A stretch of 64,000 nucleotides of DNA from UBA3775 sp964584255 (GCA_964584255.1 CAZOZM010000002.1:1-64000), one strand, 5' to 3'. Positions 7,153 through 16,042 are shown, counted from the first letter of the stretch. Numbers and translations are program-made. Notes: a model not told the origin generated them from the letters alone.

Positions 7153-8301
7153 CTATTCCTCTTCCTCCGGTAATATGCGACCGCTTCTGACAGGAATTCC
7201 GTTCACCGTTACATTATCGTCCAGCATGATTACGATGCATCTTTTACCATCTATCATTTTCGTTTCCAGAAGCTCGGAATTTTCCGGGCTCACTTTTATC
7301 TCAACATTTGCGGTTTTTACTTTCATAGCCTTGGTGTCAACAATGTTGGTTGCCTGTAAGACTCCCTTTTCGCCGATTTCATCATCAAAATGCTGCTCAA
7401 ACTCCGCACATTTTTCCTGTCTCACACCACACGCTTCCAGCACCTTAACGCATTCCGTCTTGTCAAGTACCACAGGTGCCGGCTCATCTTTGTTCTCAGC
7501 AACAATCTCATTCACCTTTTCCTGAATATTGCGTACCACTTCGTATTCACATTCTTCCGCAAGACTCTTTGTGATAAGCTCGTGAAAACTCTCCTTCTGA
7601 TTTCCCGCCGTCATGACACCTGTCTGACCGAGTATGCATTCCATGAATGACATATTAGGCTTCTCTGCATTTTTTGTATAATACAGAGCCGCATGTATGT
7701 CCGTACTTCTGTCATTAAATGCCGGGAAGAGAAATCCGTGTGCCGGAAGGGACAGAACCCATTTTCTTTCTTTTGCGGCAAAATGATTGCTGTCCATGTC
7801 ATATGAAAGAGCCGGTTTTTCAAGTTCAACCGGACATATGCAGCAGATAATGTGCTCATAAACTTCATCCGAAGCATCATCCATATCAAGTCCGTCACTC
7901 GTCACTCCGGGTATGTCGTATGCTGCATGCACAAGCAGTATGAGATAATTTCCTATGTAATCGTAACTGTCAATAACCCTGTCATAGAATTTATCAAGCA
8001 GTTCCTCGTCCTTAAGTCCCGAATCCCTAAGATCCATCAGAAGCTTCTGCTGTCCGTCTCCAAATTCACTGTCTAAAGAGAACTCTATGTTCAAAAGGTT
8101 TTTTCCAAGTGTTCCCGACAATGACTTTGAAAAAATTTCAAAATATTTAAATGTTTCTTCCTCCGGAAGGCATAAAAACGTATCATTTATCTTAGATATT
8201 TTTTCTTTTTCCGAACCCACATAACATCCGGCAATCTTGGATATTGTACTTCCCGAGTGGGTAAACTGCTTTTTTATTTCACTTATTTCTTTTTTTATCA
8301 T
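7153..8301 (-). CDS. DUF4317 family protein
   Basis: A 382-aa soluble protein whose N-terminus (KKEISEIKKQFT followed by ITKIAGCYV-like ISKIAGCYV) is the hallmark of the DUF4317 family, common in Lachnospiraceae and of unknown function. No signal peptide, membrane segment or catalytic motif is evident. The C-terminal region (about 300-382) is rich in short beta-like stretches. GGAGG lies 4 bases before the ATG, and a 16-base perfect inverted repeat (8317-8332, TGCCGT/ACGGCA) lies in its leader. Probably cotranscribed with cwlD. Confidence 0.75.
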   Translation of the reverse strand: MIKKEISEIKKQFTHSGSTISKIAGCYVGSEKEKISKINDTFLCLPEEETFKYFEIFSKSLSGTLGKNLLNIEFSLDSEFGDGQQKLLMDLRDSGLKDEELLDKFYDRVIDSYDYIGNYLILLVHAAYDIPGVTSDGLDMDDASDEVYEHIICCICPVELEKPALSYDMDSNHFAAKERKWVLSLPAHGFLFPAFNDRSTDIHAALYYTKNAEKPNMSFMECILGQTGVMTAGNQKESFHELITKSLAEECEYEVVRNIQEKVNEIVAENKDEPAPVVLDKTECVKVLEACGVRQEKCAEFEQHFDDEIGEKGVLQATNIVDTKAMKVKTANVEIKVSPENSELLETKMIDGKRCIVIMLDDNVTVNGIPVRSGRILPEEEE

Positions 8302-8346
8302 ACTTCCTCCGATAACTGCCGTCGTTACGGCACTTTAATTACTTAG

Positions 8347-8380
8347 AAAAAACTGACCGGATTCAGGTTCCGGTCAGTTT
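8347..8380 (-). terminator. Terminator after the SseB-like gene
   Basis: A perfect 10-base stem ACTGACCGGA/TCCGGTCAGT with a 7-base loop is followed on the minus strand by TTTTTTC. Confidence 0.88.
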
Positions 8381-8390
8381 GCTGGTATCT

Positions 8391-8882
8391 TTATTCTTTG
8401 TTTTTTTCTGATGAAGCATTTGCAAAGCCTTCAATGATATCATCTATCGAAAGCCTTACGGGATGAGTAAACAGGTCCAGAACTATGTCGAAAGCTTCCG
8501 TCATGTTCTCTGCAATTTCCAGAGCTTTTACGGCCGGCATTCTTATGATTCCGCCCTTACCGTTATCAACATTCTTTATCTCCTCATCTCTTGAAAACCA
8601 CGGCATAACCTTTAATCCCTGTTTGTTAATCAGAAGCTGCGGAATTATCTTAACTTCTCCGCCCGGATTAGCCGGCATTCCGTTTTTTATATTGTCTTCA
8701 ATTCTCTTCTTTTCCTTTTCGCTTACAACCAATCTTGCAGGCATGTAGATAAACGCCTCTTTCAATGCATTAAAAACACTGGATAAATTAGTTTCACTTG
8801 GAGAAGAAGACTGTCTGTCAATAAGACAGGACAAAGTAAATTCTTTCTGTTTTTCCTCTTCCGGCAAATTAAGACTGCCCAT
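8391..8882 (-). CDS. SseB-like domain protein
   Basis: A 163-aa soluble protein. The central stretch (residues about 45-120, including the MPARLVVS and PWFSRDEEI segments) resembles the SseB N-terminal domain, found in many small Firmicutes proteins of unknown function. The start at 8882 is chosen because GAGGTG lies about 5 bases upstream; the upstream ATG at 8903 has no ribosome binding site. It lies 35 bases after the GGDEF/EAL gene, so both may form one transcript ending at the terminator at 8347-8380. Confidence 0.6.
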   Translation of the reverse strand: MGSLNLPEEEKQKEFTLSCLIDRQSSSPSETNLSSVFNALKEAFIYMPARLVVSEKEKKRIEDNIKNGMPANPGGEVKIIPQLLINKQGLKVMPWFSRDEEIKNVDNGKGGIIRMPAVKALEIAENMTEAFDIVLDLFTHPVRLSIDDIIEGFANASSEKNKE

Positions 8883-8917
8883 ACCACACCTCATTTCGCA
8901 CATTTTTTACCGTGCAT

Positions 8918-10645
8918 TTATTCTAAGTTATACTTTTTATCGTAACATCCGATTCTGATTCTTTCAGTAACCTTTTCCTTGCTGAGAGGTTTATCAAAGA
9001 AGTATCCCTGAACATTTTCACATCCGACCTTCATAAGAAACTTAATCTGTTCTTCCGTTTCAATGCCCTCCGTAATCACTTCCATGTTATACGCCTCTGC
9101 AAGATTAACGATACTCTTTACCATGACTTCATCATGTTCCGTAAATTTTTCAAGATTAACAAAGCTTCTGTCTATCTTAAGTACATCCGCTTCCATCATT
9201 CTGAGTACGTTAAGCGAAGAATATCCCGTACCGAAGTCATCAATCGAAACCTTGATTCCGTGACTCTTCATTTTTTCAATAAAGCGCACAAGACTCTTAA
9301 ATCCGGCATCATCCACCGTTTCCGTTACTTCAATTTCCACGCAATTGTGGTCAATCTGATACTCATCGAGAATTGCCGCGATTTCGTCGGCAATGTCCGG
9401 ATTTTGAAGATTCCTTTTTGAAAGGTTGACGGAGATTCTCGGAACCTTAAGTTCCATATTCTCCCATCTTCTTATGTCCCTGCATACGGATCTAAGCATG
9501 TACTGGTCAAGTTCCATTATGTAACGGCTTTCCTCAAGAATCGGAACAAAACTTGCCGGACTCAGAATTGCATTCCCTGTATTCCATCTTACAAGGGCTT
9601 CCATACCGATAAGTTTCTGCGTACGGAGATTAACCTTCGGCTGATAATAAGCAATAAATTCATGATTTTCAAGGGCCTTCTGGAACTGCGCCCTGACTTC
9701 ATTTGCATGATGCTGTGCCTCGCCTATTTCTTCCGTATAATAAAGCATAGGCGTATGTGAACTCCGCTTTGCAGCCGTCATGGCATTGGACGCCTTCTCC
9801 AGTGCCGTCTGAATTGACATTCTGGTTTCTATCGAACAGATTCCAGCGTAACATGTAAGCTCAAACTTAATGCGCATGTTACCGTCTTTAACCTCGATAG
9901 GTATTGTTTTAACATTTTCAAGAAAAGCTTCCACATTCTCCTTTTTTATGAGGATGTTAAAGCTGTCTCCCCCTGCTCTGGTTACAAGTTCATCTCCCTG
10001 AATAAACGAAAGAAGTCTGTGAGCATATCTTACAAGAACAATTGTACCGATGTTAAACGGTACTATCTGATTTACATACTTAAAGTTGCATATGTTAAGG
10101 AGTATAACGCAGTAATCCGCTATACGATAATCTTCAAAAAGCTTGTTTCCGAAGTCAAAAAACGCCTTTGTATTAGGCATTCCGGTTATAACATCCTTGT
10201 TTATTGTGTCTGTCAGATTTGTGCCGACTCTCGCACGGCCCACACAAAGATTTACTATCTCAGCCAAAACCTTTGCCCTGGCAATCTGACTGTCTGAAGG
10301 GTTATAGTTTAAAAAAGAAACACTGCACTGAATCAACTCTCCTGCGGGCGTCTCATGCTGACGCATTATCGCATCATACTCAGGTCCCTCCGTCTCATAT
10401 ATGGTAAATTCCGAATTACAATTTGCTGTAAGAATTGCACTGTCCGACAAAACTATTCCGCAGGACAACTGCTTGATTTTCAACTGTTCACAGACATCAA
10501 CGACACTGACCTTCATCTTCTCGACCAGGTTGCCCATGTCATAGATATCAGAAAGAGACTCTATCAGCCTGTCATACATCGAAAACTCGTCACACAACCC
10601 ACTGTCCAACAATTCTGAATTGTTTACAATCGTCTCTTCTCCCAT
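8918..10645 (-). CDS. GGDEF-EAL protein, probable cyclic-di-GMP phosphodiesterase
   Basis: A 575-aa cytoplasmic protein with an N-terminal sensor-like region (1-140), a GGDEF domain (about 145-300) and an EAL domain (about 318-565). The GGDEF active site is Gly225-Gly-Asp-Ser-Phe229, so the catalytic Glu is Ser and cyclase activity is unlikely. The EAL site is intact: Glu349-Ala-Leu, Asn407, Glu442, Asp469-Asp470, Lys490 and Glu526 (EGIETEEQ). The likely function is hydrolysis of c-di-GMP to pGpG, with the degenerate GGDEF possibly binding GTP as a regulator (family knowledge). AGGAGG lies 8 bases before the ATG. Confidence 0.9.
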   Translation of the reverse strand: MGEETIVNNSELLDSGLCDEFSMYDRLIESLSDIYDMGNLVEKMKVSVVDVCEQLKIKQLSCGIVLSDSAILTANCNSEFTIYETEGPEYDAIMRQHETPAGELIQCSVSFLNYNPSDSQIARAKVLAEIVNLCVGRARVGTNLTDTINKDVITGMPNTKAFFDFGNKLFEDYRIADYCVILLNICNFKYVNQIVPFNIGTIVLVRYAHRLLSFIQGDELVTRAGGDSFNILIKKENVEAFLENVKTIPIEVKDGNMRIKFELTCYAGICSIETRMSIQTALEKASNAMTAAKRSSHTPMLYYTEEIGEAQHHANEVRAQFQKALENHEFIAYYQPKVNLRTQKLIGMEALVRWNTGNAILSPASFVPILEESRYIMELDQYMLRSVCRDIRRWENMELKVPRISVNLSKRNLQNPDIADEIAAILDEYQIDHNCVEIEVTETVDDAGFKSLVRFIEKMKSHGIKVSIDDFGTGYSSLNVLRMMEADVLKIDRSFVNLEKFTEHDEVMVKSIVNLAEAYNMEVITEGIETEEQIKFLMKVGCENVQGYFFDKPLSKEKVTERIRIGCYDKKYNLE

Positions 10646-10744
10646 TAAAAAATCCTCCTAAAATACACAGTCCAAAACTGCAATTCAAGTATAGCATACT
10701 TCGTTCCGTTTTCAAACTATATTTAAGCAAATAAATTTTCCTGC

Positions 10745-10773
10745 TTGTCATTGCATTATTTATGTTGTAATAT
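10745..10773 (+). promoter_or_regulatory. Promoter of prfC
   Basis: TTGTCA (10745-10750) and TAATAT (10768-10773) are separated by 17 bases. A 7-base perfect stem-loop (CTGCAGA/TCTGCAG, 10784-10804) follows in the predicted 5' leader. Confidence 0.6.
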
Positions 10774-10841
10774 TTGTCATATACTGCAGATATTTTGTCT
10801 GCAGCTTTATTAATGCTTAAAAAGCAGTTTCGGAGGACTGA

Positions 10842-12434
10842 ATGTCACAATTTGATAATGAAATAAAAAAAAGGCGTACTTTCGCCATTATCTCCCATCC
10901 TGATGCAGGTAAAACGACGCTCACCGAAAAGCTTCTTTTATATGGAGGTGCCATTAATCTTGCCGGTTCCGTAAAGGGAAGAAAAACAGCTAAACATGCC
11001 GTTTCCGACTGGATGGAAATAGAAAAGGAAAGAGGTATTTCCGTAACCTCGTCCGTAATGCAGTTCAATTACGGTGACTACTGCATAAACATTCTTGACA
11101 CACCGGGGCACCAGGATTTCTCGGAAGACACCTATCGTACACTCATGGCTGCCGATTCCGCCGTCATGGTAATTGATGCCAGCAAAGGTGTTGAGAAGCA
11201 GACCATAAAGCTTTTCAAGGTTTGCGTAATGCGTCACATTCCCATCTTCACATTCATAAACAAGATGGACCGTGAGGCCAATGACCCATTTGATCTTCTC
11301 AGTGAAATCGAGAGTGTTCTGGGCATTGCGACATGTCCTGTCAACTGGCCTATCGGCTCCGGAAAGGAATTTGCCGGAACTTATGACCGCAACACCAGGG
11401 ATATTTCTCTTTTTACCGCAGCAATGAACGGTCAGAAAGAAGTTGACACGGAAACAATTTCAATTGATGATGCGGCAACTCCGGGAAAAATCGGTGTACA
11501 TGCCTATGAAAAACTCACGGAAGACATTGAGCTTTTGGACGGCGCAAGTGCTGAATTTGACATCGACGAAGTGTCGGCCGGAAATCTCTCTCCTGTATTT
11601 TTCGGTTCTGCTCTTACCAACTTCGGTGTTAAGACTTTCCTTGAGCACTTCCTTGACATGACCTACTCACCGCTGCCAAGAAACTCAAGTCAGGGCAGTA
11701 TCAATCCTTTCTCGGATGATTTTTCCGCTTTTGTCTTCAAGATTCAGGCCAACATGAACAAGGCTCACCGTGACAGAATCGCCTTTATGCGTATCTGTTC
11801 GGGAAAGTTTACCGCAGGCATGGAAGTCAACCATGTTCAGGGCGGACGTAAGGTTAAACTCTCCCAGCCTCAGCAGATGATGGCACAGGAAAGACATATA
11901 ATTGAAGAGGCCTATGCCGGCGACATTATCGGCGTATTCGATCCGGGTATTTTCTCAATCGGTGACACTTTATGTTCATCCAATGACAAGTTCGAATTTG
12001 ACGGAATTCCAACCTTCGCTCCGGAGCATTTTGCAAGATGCCGTCAGGTTGATACAATGAAACGTAAACAGTTTATGAAGGGCGTAACTCAGATTGCACA
12101 GGAAGGTGCAATTCAGATTTTTACCGACACCAATACCGGCATGGAAGAAATCATCGTAGGTGTTGTCGGTGTACTTCAGTTTGATGTTCTCAAGTTCAGA
12201 TTAAAGAATGAATATAATGTTGAGATCGGTCTCGAACCGCTCCCTTATGAGCACATCAGATGGATTACCAATCCGCTTGAGTTCCCGCCTGAAAAGATTA
12301 ATGGTCCTTCAGACATGAGAAGAATCACCGATTTAAAGGGCAATCCGCTTCTGCTTTTCATAAATTCCTGGTCAGTAGGAATGTGTCTTGACAGAAATAA
12401 AGGTCTGCTTCTTCAGGAATTCGGAAACAACTGA
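10842..12434 (+). CDS. prfC: Peptide chain release factor 3
   Basis: A translational GTPase that recycles RF1/RF2 from the ribosome. The 530-aa length matches RF3. The GTPase motifs are clear: HPDAGKTT (G1), the threonine-bearing RGISVTSSV switch region, DTPGHQDF (G3) and NKMDR (G4), followed by domains II and III with the RF3-specific tail. GGAGG lies 6 bases before the ATG. One of only three genes on the plus strand here; monocistronic, ending at a strong bidirectional terminator. Confidence 0.95.
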   Translation: MSQFDNEIKKRRTFAIISHPDAGKTTLTEKLLLYGGAINLAGSVKGRKTAKHAVSDWMEIEKERGISVTSSVMQFNYGDYCINILDTPGHQDFSEDTYRTLMAADSAVMVIDASKGVEKQTIKLFKVCVMRHIPIFTFINKMDREANDPFDLLSEIESVLGIATCPVNWPIGSGKEFAGTYDRNTRDISLFTAAMNGQKEVDTETISIDDAATPGKIGVHAYEKLTEDIELLDGASAEFDIDEVSAGNLSPVFFGSALTNFGVKTFLEHFLDMTYSPLPRNSSQGSINPFSDDFSAFVFKIQANMNKAHRDRIAFMRICSGKFTAGMEVNHVQGGRKVKLSQPQQMMAQERHIIEEAYAGDIIGVFDPGIFSIGDTLCSSNDKFEFDGIPTFAPEHFARCRQVDTMKRKQFMKGVTQIAQEGAIQIFTDTNTGMEEIIVGVVGVLQFDVLKFRLKNEYNVEIGLEPLPYEHIRWITNPLEFPPEKINGPSDMRRITDLKGNPLLLFINSWSVGMCLDRNKGLLLQEFGNN

Positions 12435-12474
12435 TAAATCTGATTTAACAAAAATGATTCAATAAACATATAAA

Positions 12475-12527
12475 AAGACCTGTCATGAATCCAATCAGGG
12501 TTTGATTAGAGATTCACGACAGGTCTT
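12475..12527. terminator. Bidirectional terminator between prfC and degV
   Basis: The 17-base arms starting AAGACCTGTC and ending GACAGGTCTT pair with one mismatch. It is followed by ATTTTATT on the plus strand and by TTTTTATATG on the minus strand, serving the two convergent genes. Confidence 0.88.
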
Positions 12528-12530
12528 ATT

Positions 12531-13436
12531 TTATTCCGCTTTCCCCATAAGGAGTCTGTCCTTAGCCAGGAAAAATACTGCTATTGTTTCCGGTCCGACA
12601 TGACTTCCCGTACAATAATCATAGGATGTAATTATGCAGTCCCTAAAACCGCAGCTGCTCATAACCTTGTCAGCAACATACTTTGCTTCTTCATAAGCAT
12701 CAGCATGAGCAACGCCTAAAATCTGATTTTCCGGCTCCTCAACGTTGTTTACAACCAGTTCAATAAGCCTTTCAATCGACTTCTTTCTTCCTCTTATCTT
12801 GCTGAACTCAACAATGTAGCCGTCTCCGTTTCCGATTAATATCGGTTTTATATTGAGAACATTTCCTGCAAGTGCCTTTGCCGAGTGTATTCTGCCGGAC
12901 CTTGAAAGATATTTAAGATCAGCGACCGTAAAGACACCATTCATTCTCGGAACATCTTTTCTCAAGACATCTGCAATTTCTTCAACTTCCATTCCCTGCT
13001 TTCTGAGTTCGGAAGCCTTAATTGCATGAAGTCCTTCTCCGAGAGATGCATTCAGACTGTCGATTATCTCAATTTTTCTCTCCGGATACTTTTCCAAAAG
13101 TTCTTCCCTTGCTATACTTGCCGCCTGAAAAGTTCCGCTTATGTTCTTACTGAGACATATATAAATTATATCCAGCCCCTTCTCAAGATGCTTTGCAAAT
13201 TCCTTTTCAAATGTATCCGAGTTAACAAGAGACGTTTTTACTTCAGCTCCATTTCTTACCGCATCATAATACTTCTTTCCGTTATTTCTTTCTTCCTCAG
13301 GGCTGAGGTTCGGATCAAAACACACCAGTTCCTCTCCGTTTACATAATTCACAAATGAAATAACTTCTATATCATACTCTTTTACTTTCTCCGCAGGTAT
13401 GTTTGCTGCAGAATCAACTATTATACTGAAAGTCAT
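12531..13436 (-). CDS. DegV family fatty-acid-binding protein
   Basis: A 301-aa cytoplasmic protein of the DegV/FakB family, which holds a fatty acid for phosphorylation by FakA. The N-terminal IIVDSAANIP motif, the SKNISGTFQAA ligand-loop segment and the C-terminal CTGSHVGPETIAVFF motif are all present. FakA is not in view. GGAGG lies 6 bases before the ATG. Convergent with prfC, monocistronic. Confidence 0.88.
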   Translation of the reverse strand: MTFSIIVDSAANIPAEKVKEYDIEVISFVNYVNGEELVCFDPNLSPEEERNNGKKYYDAVRNGAEVKTSLVNSDTFEKEFAKHLEKGLDIIYICLSKNISGTFQAASIAREELLEKYPERKIEIIDSLNASLGEGLHAIKASELRKQGMEVEEIADVLRKDVPRMNGVFTVADLKYLSRSGRIHSAKALAGNVLNIKPILIGNGDGYIVEFSKIRGRKKSIERLIELVVNNVEEPENQILGVAHADAYEEAKYVADKVMSSCGFRDCIITSYDYCTGSHVGPETIAVFFLAKDRLLMGKAE

Positions 13437-13543
13437 ATTATTCCTCCGCTTTAATTTCGTTCTCGAATTGATTATATGTAGTTTTTAAAACCATGTCAAC
13501 CATTTTTTGATATTTTTTCATCCATTATTCATTTCCCCGAATA

Positions 13544-13577
13544 AATAAAGAGGCTTTTCGTCGAAAACCTCTTTATT
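13544..13577 (-). terminator. Terminator after the traX pseudogene
   Basis: The arms AATAAAGAGG/CCTCTTTATT enclose an inner TTTTCG/CGAAAA stem. On the minus strand it is followed by TATTCG, a short T-rich stretch. Confidence 0.6.
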
Positions 13578-13578
13578 A

Positions 13579-14328
13579 TCATAAAACGATGGACACATAT
13601 TCCAGAATGGCTAAATGAGCAGGATAGAATATATAAAAAAATGACTTCATTTTCCATCTTCCTCTTTTGCCGGAATAAAACATCAGAAGCGGTAATGCAA
13701 AAAGTGAATAAAACTGTATTCCACCGGACTTACATGCTACCATTATCAACCCCATACCGAGCATAAGCACATGGATCAGTAAACTGTCAAGCCTGTCCAA
13801 AAACCGTAACTAATTCAATTTCGGTTTTCTGAAAACACTTGCGAAAACAGGTGTCATACAACCCCAAAAACCATAGTCAATACAACGCATCCTGTTTAAA
13901 AAAACTGTACCGGCAGCAGCCACTAATAAAAATAAAGCTGCAACACAACACCTGCCATAACATTTTTCAGTCATACACAATACCTCTTTTAGGTATTGCA
14001 TGGCATATATTATAATAATCGAGAAGGAAAATGTGATAAGTATCCCCATATATGTACTGCCATCATAGAGGTAATACACAATCTGACAGCAGATACCCAA
14101 CAAAAAAATGGCAAGGCAATACCGTAATCTGTTTTTCGAATATACACAACCTTCCGCAATCATAAACACATAGATTGGAAATGCAATACGCCCTATAATT
14201 CGCAAGGCTTTAACCTCGGGCAAAAAAATAACACCAACGTGATCAATCAGCATCGATATAGCAGCAATGATTTTCAACGCATTCCCGCTCAAAACAAAAC
14301 AATCTTCATTTCTGCTTATCAGAATCAC
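13579..14328 (-). pseudogene. TraX-family acyltransferase-like membrane protein interrupted by an amber stop
   Basis: Two reading frames, 13810-14328 and 13579-13800, lie in the same frame and are separated only by a TAG at 13812-13810. Together they give about 249 codons, the usual TraX length. The first part starts with the family signature LSGNALKIIAAISMLIDH, and the second ends with the typical FFYIFYPAHL motif. TraX proteins are multi-pass membrane proteins named after the F-pilin acetylase. The simplest reading is a recent nonsense mutation (or a sequencing error) with no other damage. Start uncertain: the GTG at 14328 overlaps a GGGGGG ribosome binding site. Confidence 0.82.
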
Positions 14329-14458
14329 CCCCCTGATCTTTCTATACTAAACAGCATAATTGGTATTCGCCGATATTTTTTGACTACTCCGGAAAACTGA
14401 TTGCAATGGCATAAATGTCGGTGAATGACGAGTTTCCCTATCTGTTTTTTCGTTGTTT

Positions 14459-14488
14459 AAAAACCTGCCTGTTTCTTCCTTTCCGGCA
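14459..14488 (-). terminator. Weak terminator after the MarR gene
   Basis: The short stem CTGCC/GGCAG with a 14-base loop is followed by TTTTT on the minus strand. Confidence 0.35.
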
Positions 14489-14499
14489 GTGCTTCTGCA

Positions 14500-14919
14500 T
14501 TAATGTGACTCCAACATTTTTTTGAGCAATTCGCAAAGCTGCTCACATTCCTGTCCGGTGAGTTTTTCCGTAACCTGGCTTTCAAGTGTTTCACCAAGCT
14601 GTTCAAATTCTTTTCTAAGCTCGTGGGCCTTAACCGTCAAACATAACAGTTTGCTTCTTTTATCATTTGGATTCTGAACGCGTTGCACCAGATCCTTTTT
14701 CTCAAGATTTTGTATAAGTCCCGTAACTGTTGGATTGGTAAGTGAGAATTTTTCTTCAATGTCCGCCTGACGAACCGTTTTGTCCGGATTGCAGTAAAGC
14801 ATCATCATAATCTTATATTGTGCATTGGACAGTTCATACGGTGCCAACACCTGGTTGGACAATCTCTCTATAACCAACGCAGTCTTTTTGATGAGTATGG
14901 CAACTCTATCTTTTCTCAT
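14500..14919 (-). CDS. MarR family transcriptional regulator
   Basis: A 139-aa winged-helix repressor. The central DNA-binding domain is recognisable: recognition helix TNPTVTGLIQNLEKKDLV (about residues 61-78) and wing RVQNPNDKRSKLLCLT (80-95). The amphipathic N- and C-terminal helices form the dimer interface. Its promoter carries two near-identical palindromes (see 15001-15043), so it probably represses itself and possibly neighbouring genes. A weak terminator follows, with traX further downstream. Confidence 0.9.
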   Translation of the reverse strand: MRKDRVAILIKKTALVIERLSNQVLAPYELSNAQYKIMMMLYCNPDKTVRQADIEEKFSLTNPTVTGLIQNLEKKDLVQRVQNPNDKRSKLLCLTVKAHELRKEFEQLGETLESQVTEKLTGQECEQLCELLKKMLESH

Positions 14920-15000
14920 ATCTTTACACTCCTCAATTGCTATGCTTTATTGAACAGCTGCTTACTGTATTTCTTCATCAGCAGTTGACTTTATAAAATC

Positions 15001-15043
15001 ATAGGTTCCTATATATATTATCATAGCTTCCTATGTATTTCAA
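15001..15043 (-). promoter_or_regulatory. MarR promoter with two overlapping operator palindromes
   Basis: On the minus strand TTGAAA (15043-15038) and TAATAT (15020-15015) have 17-base spacing. One palindrome, ATAGGAAGCTAT (15034-15023), lies in the spacer, and a second, ATAGGAACCTAT (15012-15001), lies just downstream of the -10. Their centres are 22 bases apart, two helical turns, which is the layout expected for cooperative autorepression. Confidence 0.75.
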
Positions 15044-15085
15044 TCTTTTTGTATAAACTGTTGTTCAACCGGAAGTCAGGTTAAA

Positions 15086-15116
15086 AACAAAAAAAACGTC
15101 CCGATTACTCGGGACG
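15086..15116 (-). terminator. Terminator of the nadE-GNAT-EamA transcript
   Basis: The perfect stem CGTCCCGA/TCGGGACG with loop of 4 is followed on the minus strand by TTTTTTTTG. Confidence 0.9.
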
Positions 15117-15197
15117 CACAAAAATCATTGTACATTTTGAACGGTTCACCCTGTACCACTCTCTGACTGTTCCATATTCATCAAAGACAAATTTCAT
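15105..15197 (-). CDS. Possible 30-aa ORF or gene remnant
   Basis: Reading from the ATG at 15197 gives a 30-residue sequence (MKFVFDEYGTVREWYRVNRS and then a Cys-containing tail ending FVRPE) whose stop codon falls in the loop of the downstream terminator, a position typical of a true gene end. The composition looks protein-like. However, there is no ribosome binding site before the ATG and an in-frame TGA lies upstream, so it could be the remnant of a larger gene. I do not recognise it. Confidence 0.3.
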   Translation of the reverse strand: MKFVFDEYGTVREWYRVNRSKCTMIFVRPE

Positions 15198-15271
15198 ATC
15201 TGATACAGATACGGTTTTACCATTCCATCAGTAAAATATGTTATTTTAAGAGTATGACTTTAAAGTGTTTA

Positions 15272-15685
15272 CTAGATTACCATTATCAGCGTACCCGTTC
15301 CTATCAGGATACAACCGATTAGGGATTTTGCCGTAAAATCTTCATGCAGGAACACAAATGCCAATATAAGAGTAATTACCACACTCAGTTTATCTATTGG
15401 AACAACCTTTGAAGCTTCACCCATCTGGAGTGCCTTATAGTAACAAAGCCACGATGCTCCCGTTGCCAGTCCGGACAGTATCAGAAAAAGGAAACTTCTC
15501 CTGCTGATTTCCGTAATTCCCTTTTGACTGTTTGTGAGAAAAACCATTCCCCATGACATAATTACAACCACAACTGTTCTGATTGCCGTTGCCAGATTAG
15601 AATTAACGCCTTCTATGCCGACCTTGGCCAGTATAGAGGTAAGCGCCGCAAAAACCGCGGACAATATAGCGAATACAAGCCACAT
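15272..15685 (-). CDS. EamA-family small transporter (half-size DMT permease)
   Basis: A 137-aa membrane protein with about five helices and a single EamA repeat. Half-size members of the drug/metabolite transporter superfamily work as dimers. The C-terminal half contains the typical YYKALQMGEASKVVPIDKLS segment and the GTLIMV ending. Substrate unknown. GGAGG lies 8 bases before the ATG. Downstream gene of the nadE transcript. Confidence 0.88.
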   Translation of the reverse strand: MWLVFAILSAVFAALTSILAKVGIEGVNSNLATAIRTVVVVIMSWGMVFLTNSQKGITEISRRSFLFLILSGLATGASWLCYYKALQMGEASKVVPIDKLSVVITLILAFVFLHEDFTAKSLIGCILIGTGTLIMVI

Positions 15686-15704
15686 ATCCGTTACCTCCTT
15701 TAAT

Positions 15705-15776
15705 TTCTGTTAATATATTATCACACTCTGCCACAACTCTTTCTGTTAATATATTATCACACTCTGCCACAACTCT
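15705..15776. repeat. Exact 36-bp tandem duplication
   Basis: The 36-base unit beginning TTCTGTTAATATATTATCAC is present twice head to tail (15705-15740, 15741-15776), with the start of a third copy following. It duplicates the 3' end and stop codon of the 98-aa gene. Because 36 is a multiple of three, the frame is kept and the first stop encountered ends the protein. Confidence 0.95.
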
Positions 15777-16042
15777 TTCTGTTTATTATACTGCTCATTA
15801 AGAAATTCCGCAACCTCCACCAGGCCTTCTTCCGAGAAACCAAACTGAGCATACTGTTTCAGAGAGTCCGAGGTTTTATCAAGTGCATAAGGCCCCGGCC
15901 AGTACACTACCTCAAAAACCGTTTTTTCCTCTTCACCATCAACAACTTTTTTTGCTATTTTATAATGCATGTTGTTGTAGCTGCCAAAAAATGGCGATTT
16001 CGCATAAAAATTTAAAGCCAAAAAATCTTTTCTGTTTATCAT
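15746..16042 (-). CDS. Conserved hypothetical protein, 98 aa
   Basis: A small soluble protein with no signal peptide or membrane segment. The N-terminal block (DFLALNFYAKSPFFGSYNNM) and the WPGPYALDKT motif are distinctive and resemble small hypothetical proteins I associate with Lachnospiraceae, but I do not know a function. The C-terminal residues WQSVIIY and the stop are in the duplicated 36-bp unit. GGGAGG lies 6 bases before the ATG. Lies between the GNAT and EamA genes in one transcript. Confidence 0.7.
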   Translation of the reverse strand: MINRKDFLALNFYAKSPFFGSYNNMHYKIAKKVVDGEEEKTVFEVVYWPGPYALDKTSDSLKQYAQFGFSEEGLVEVAEFLNEQYNKQKELWQSVIIY

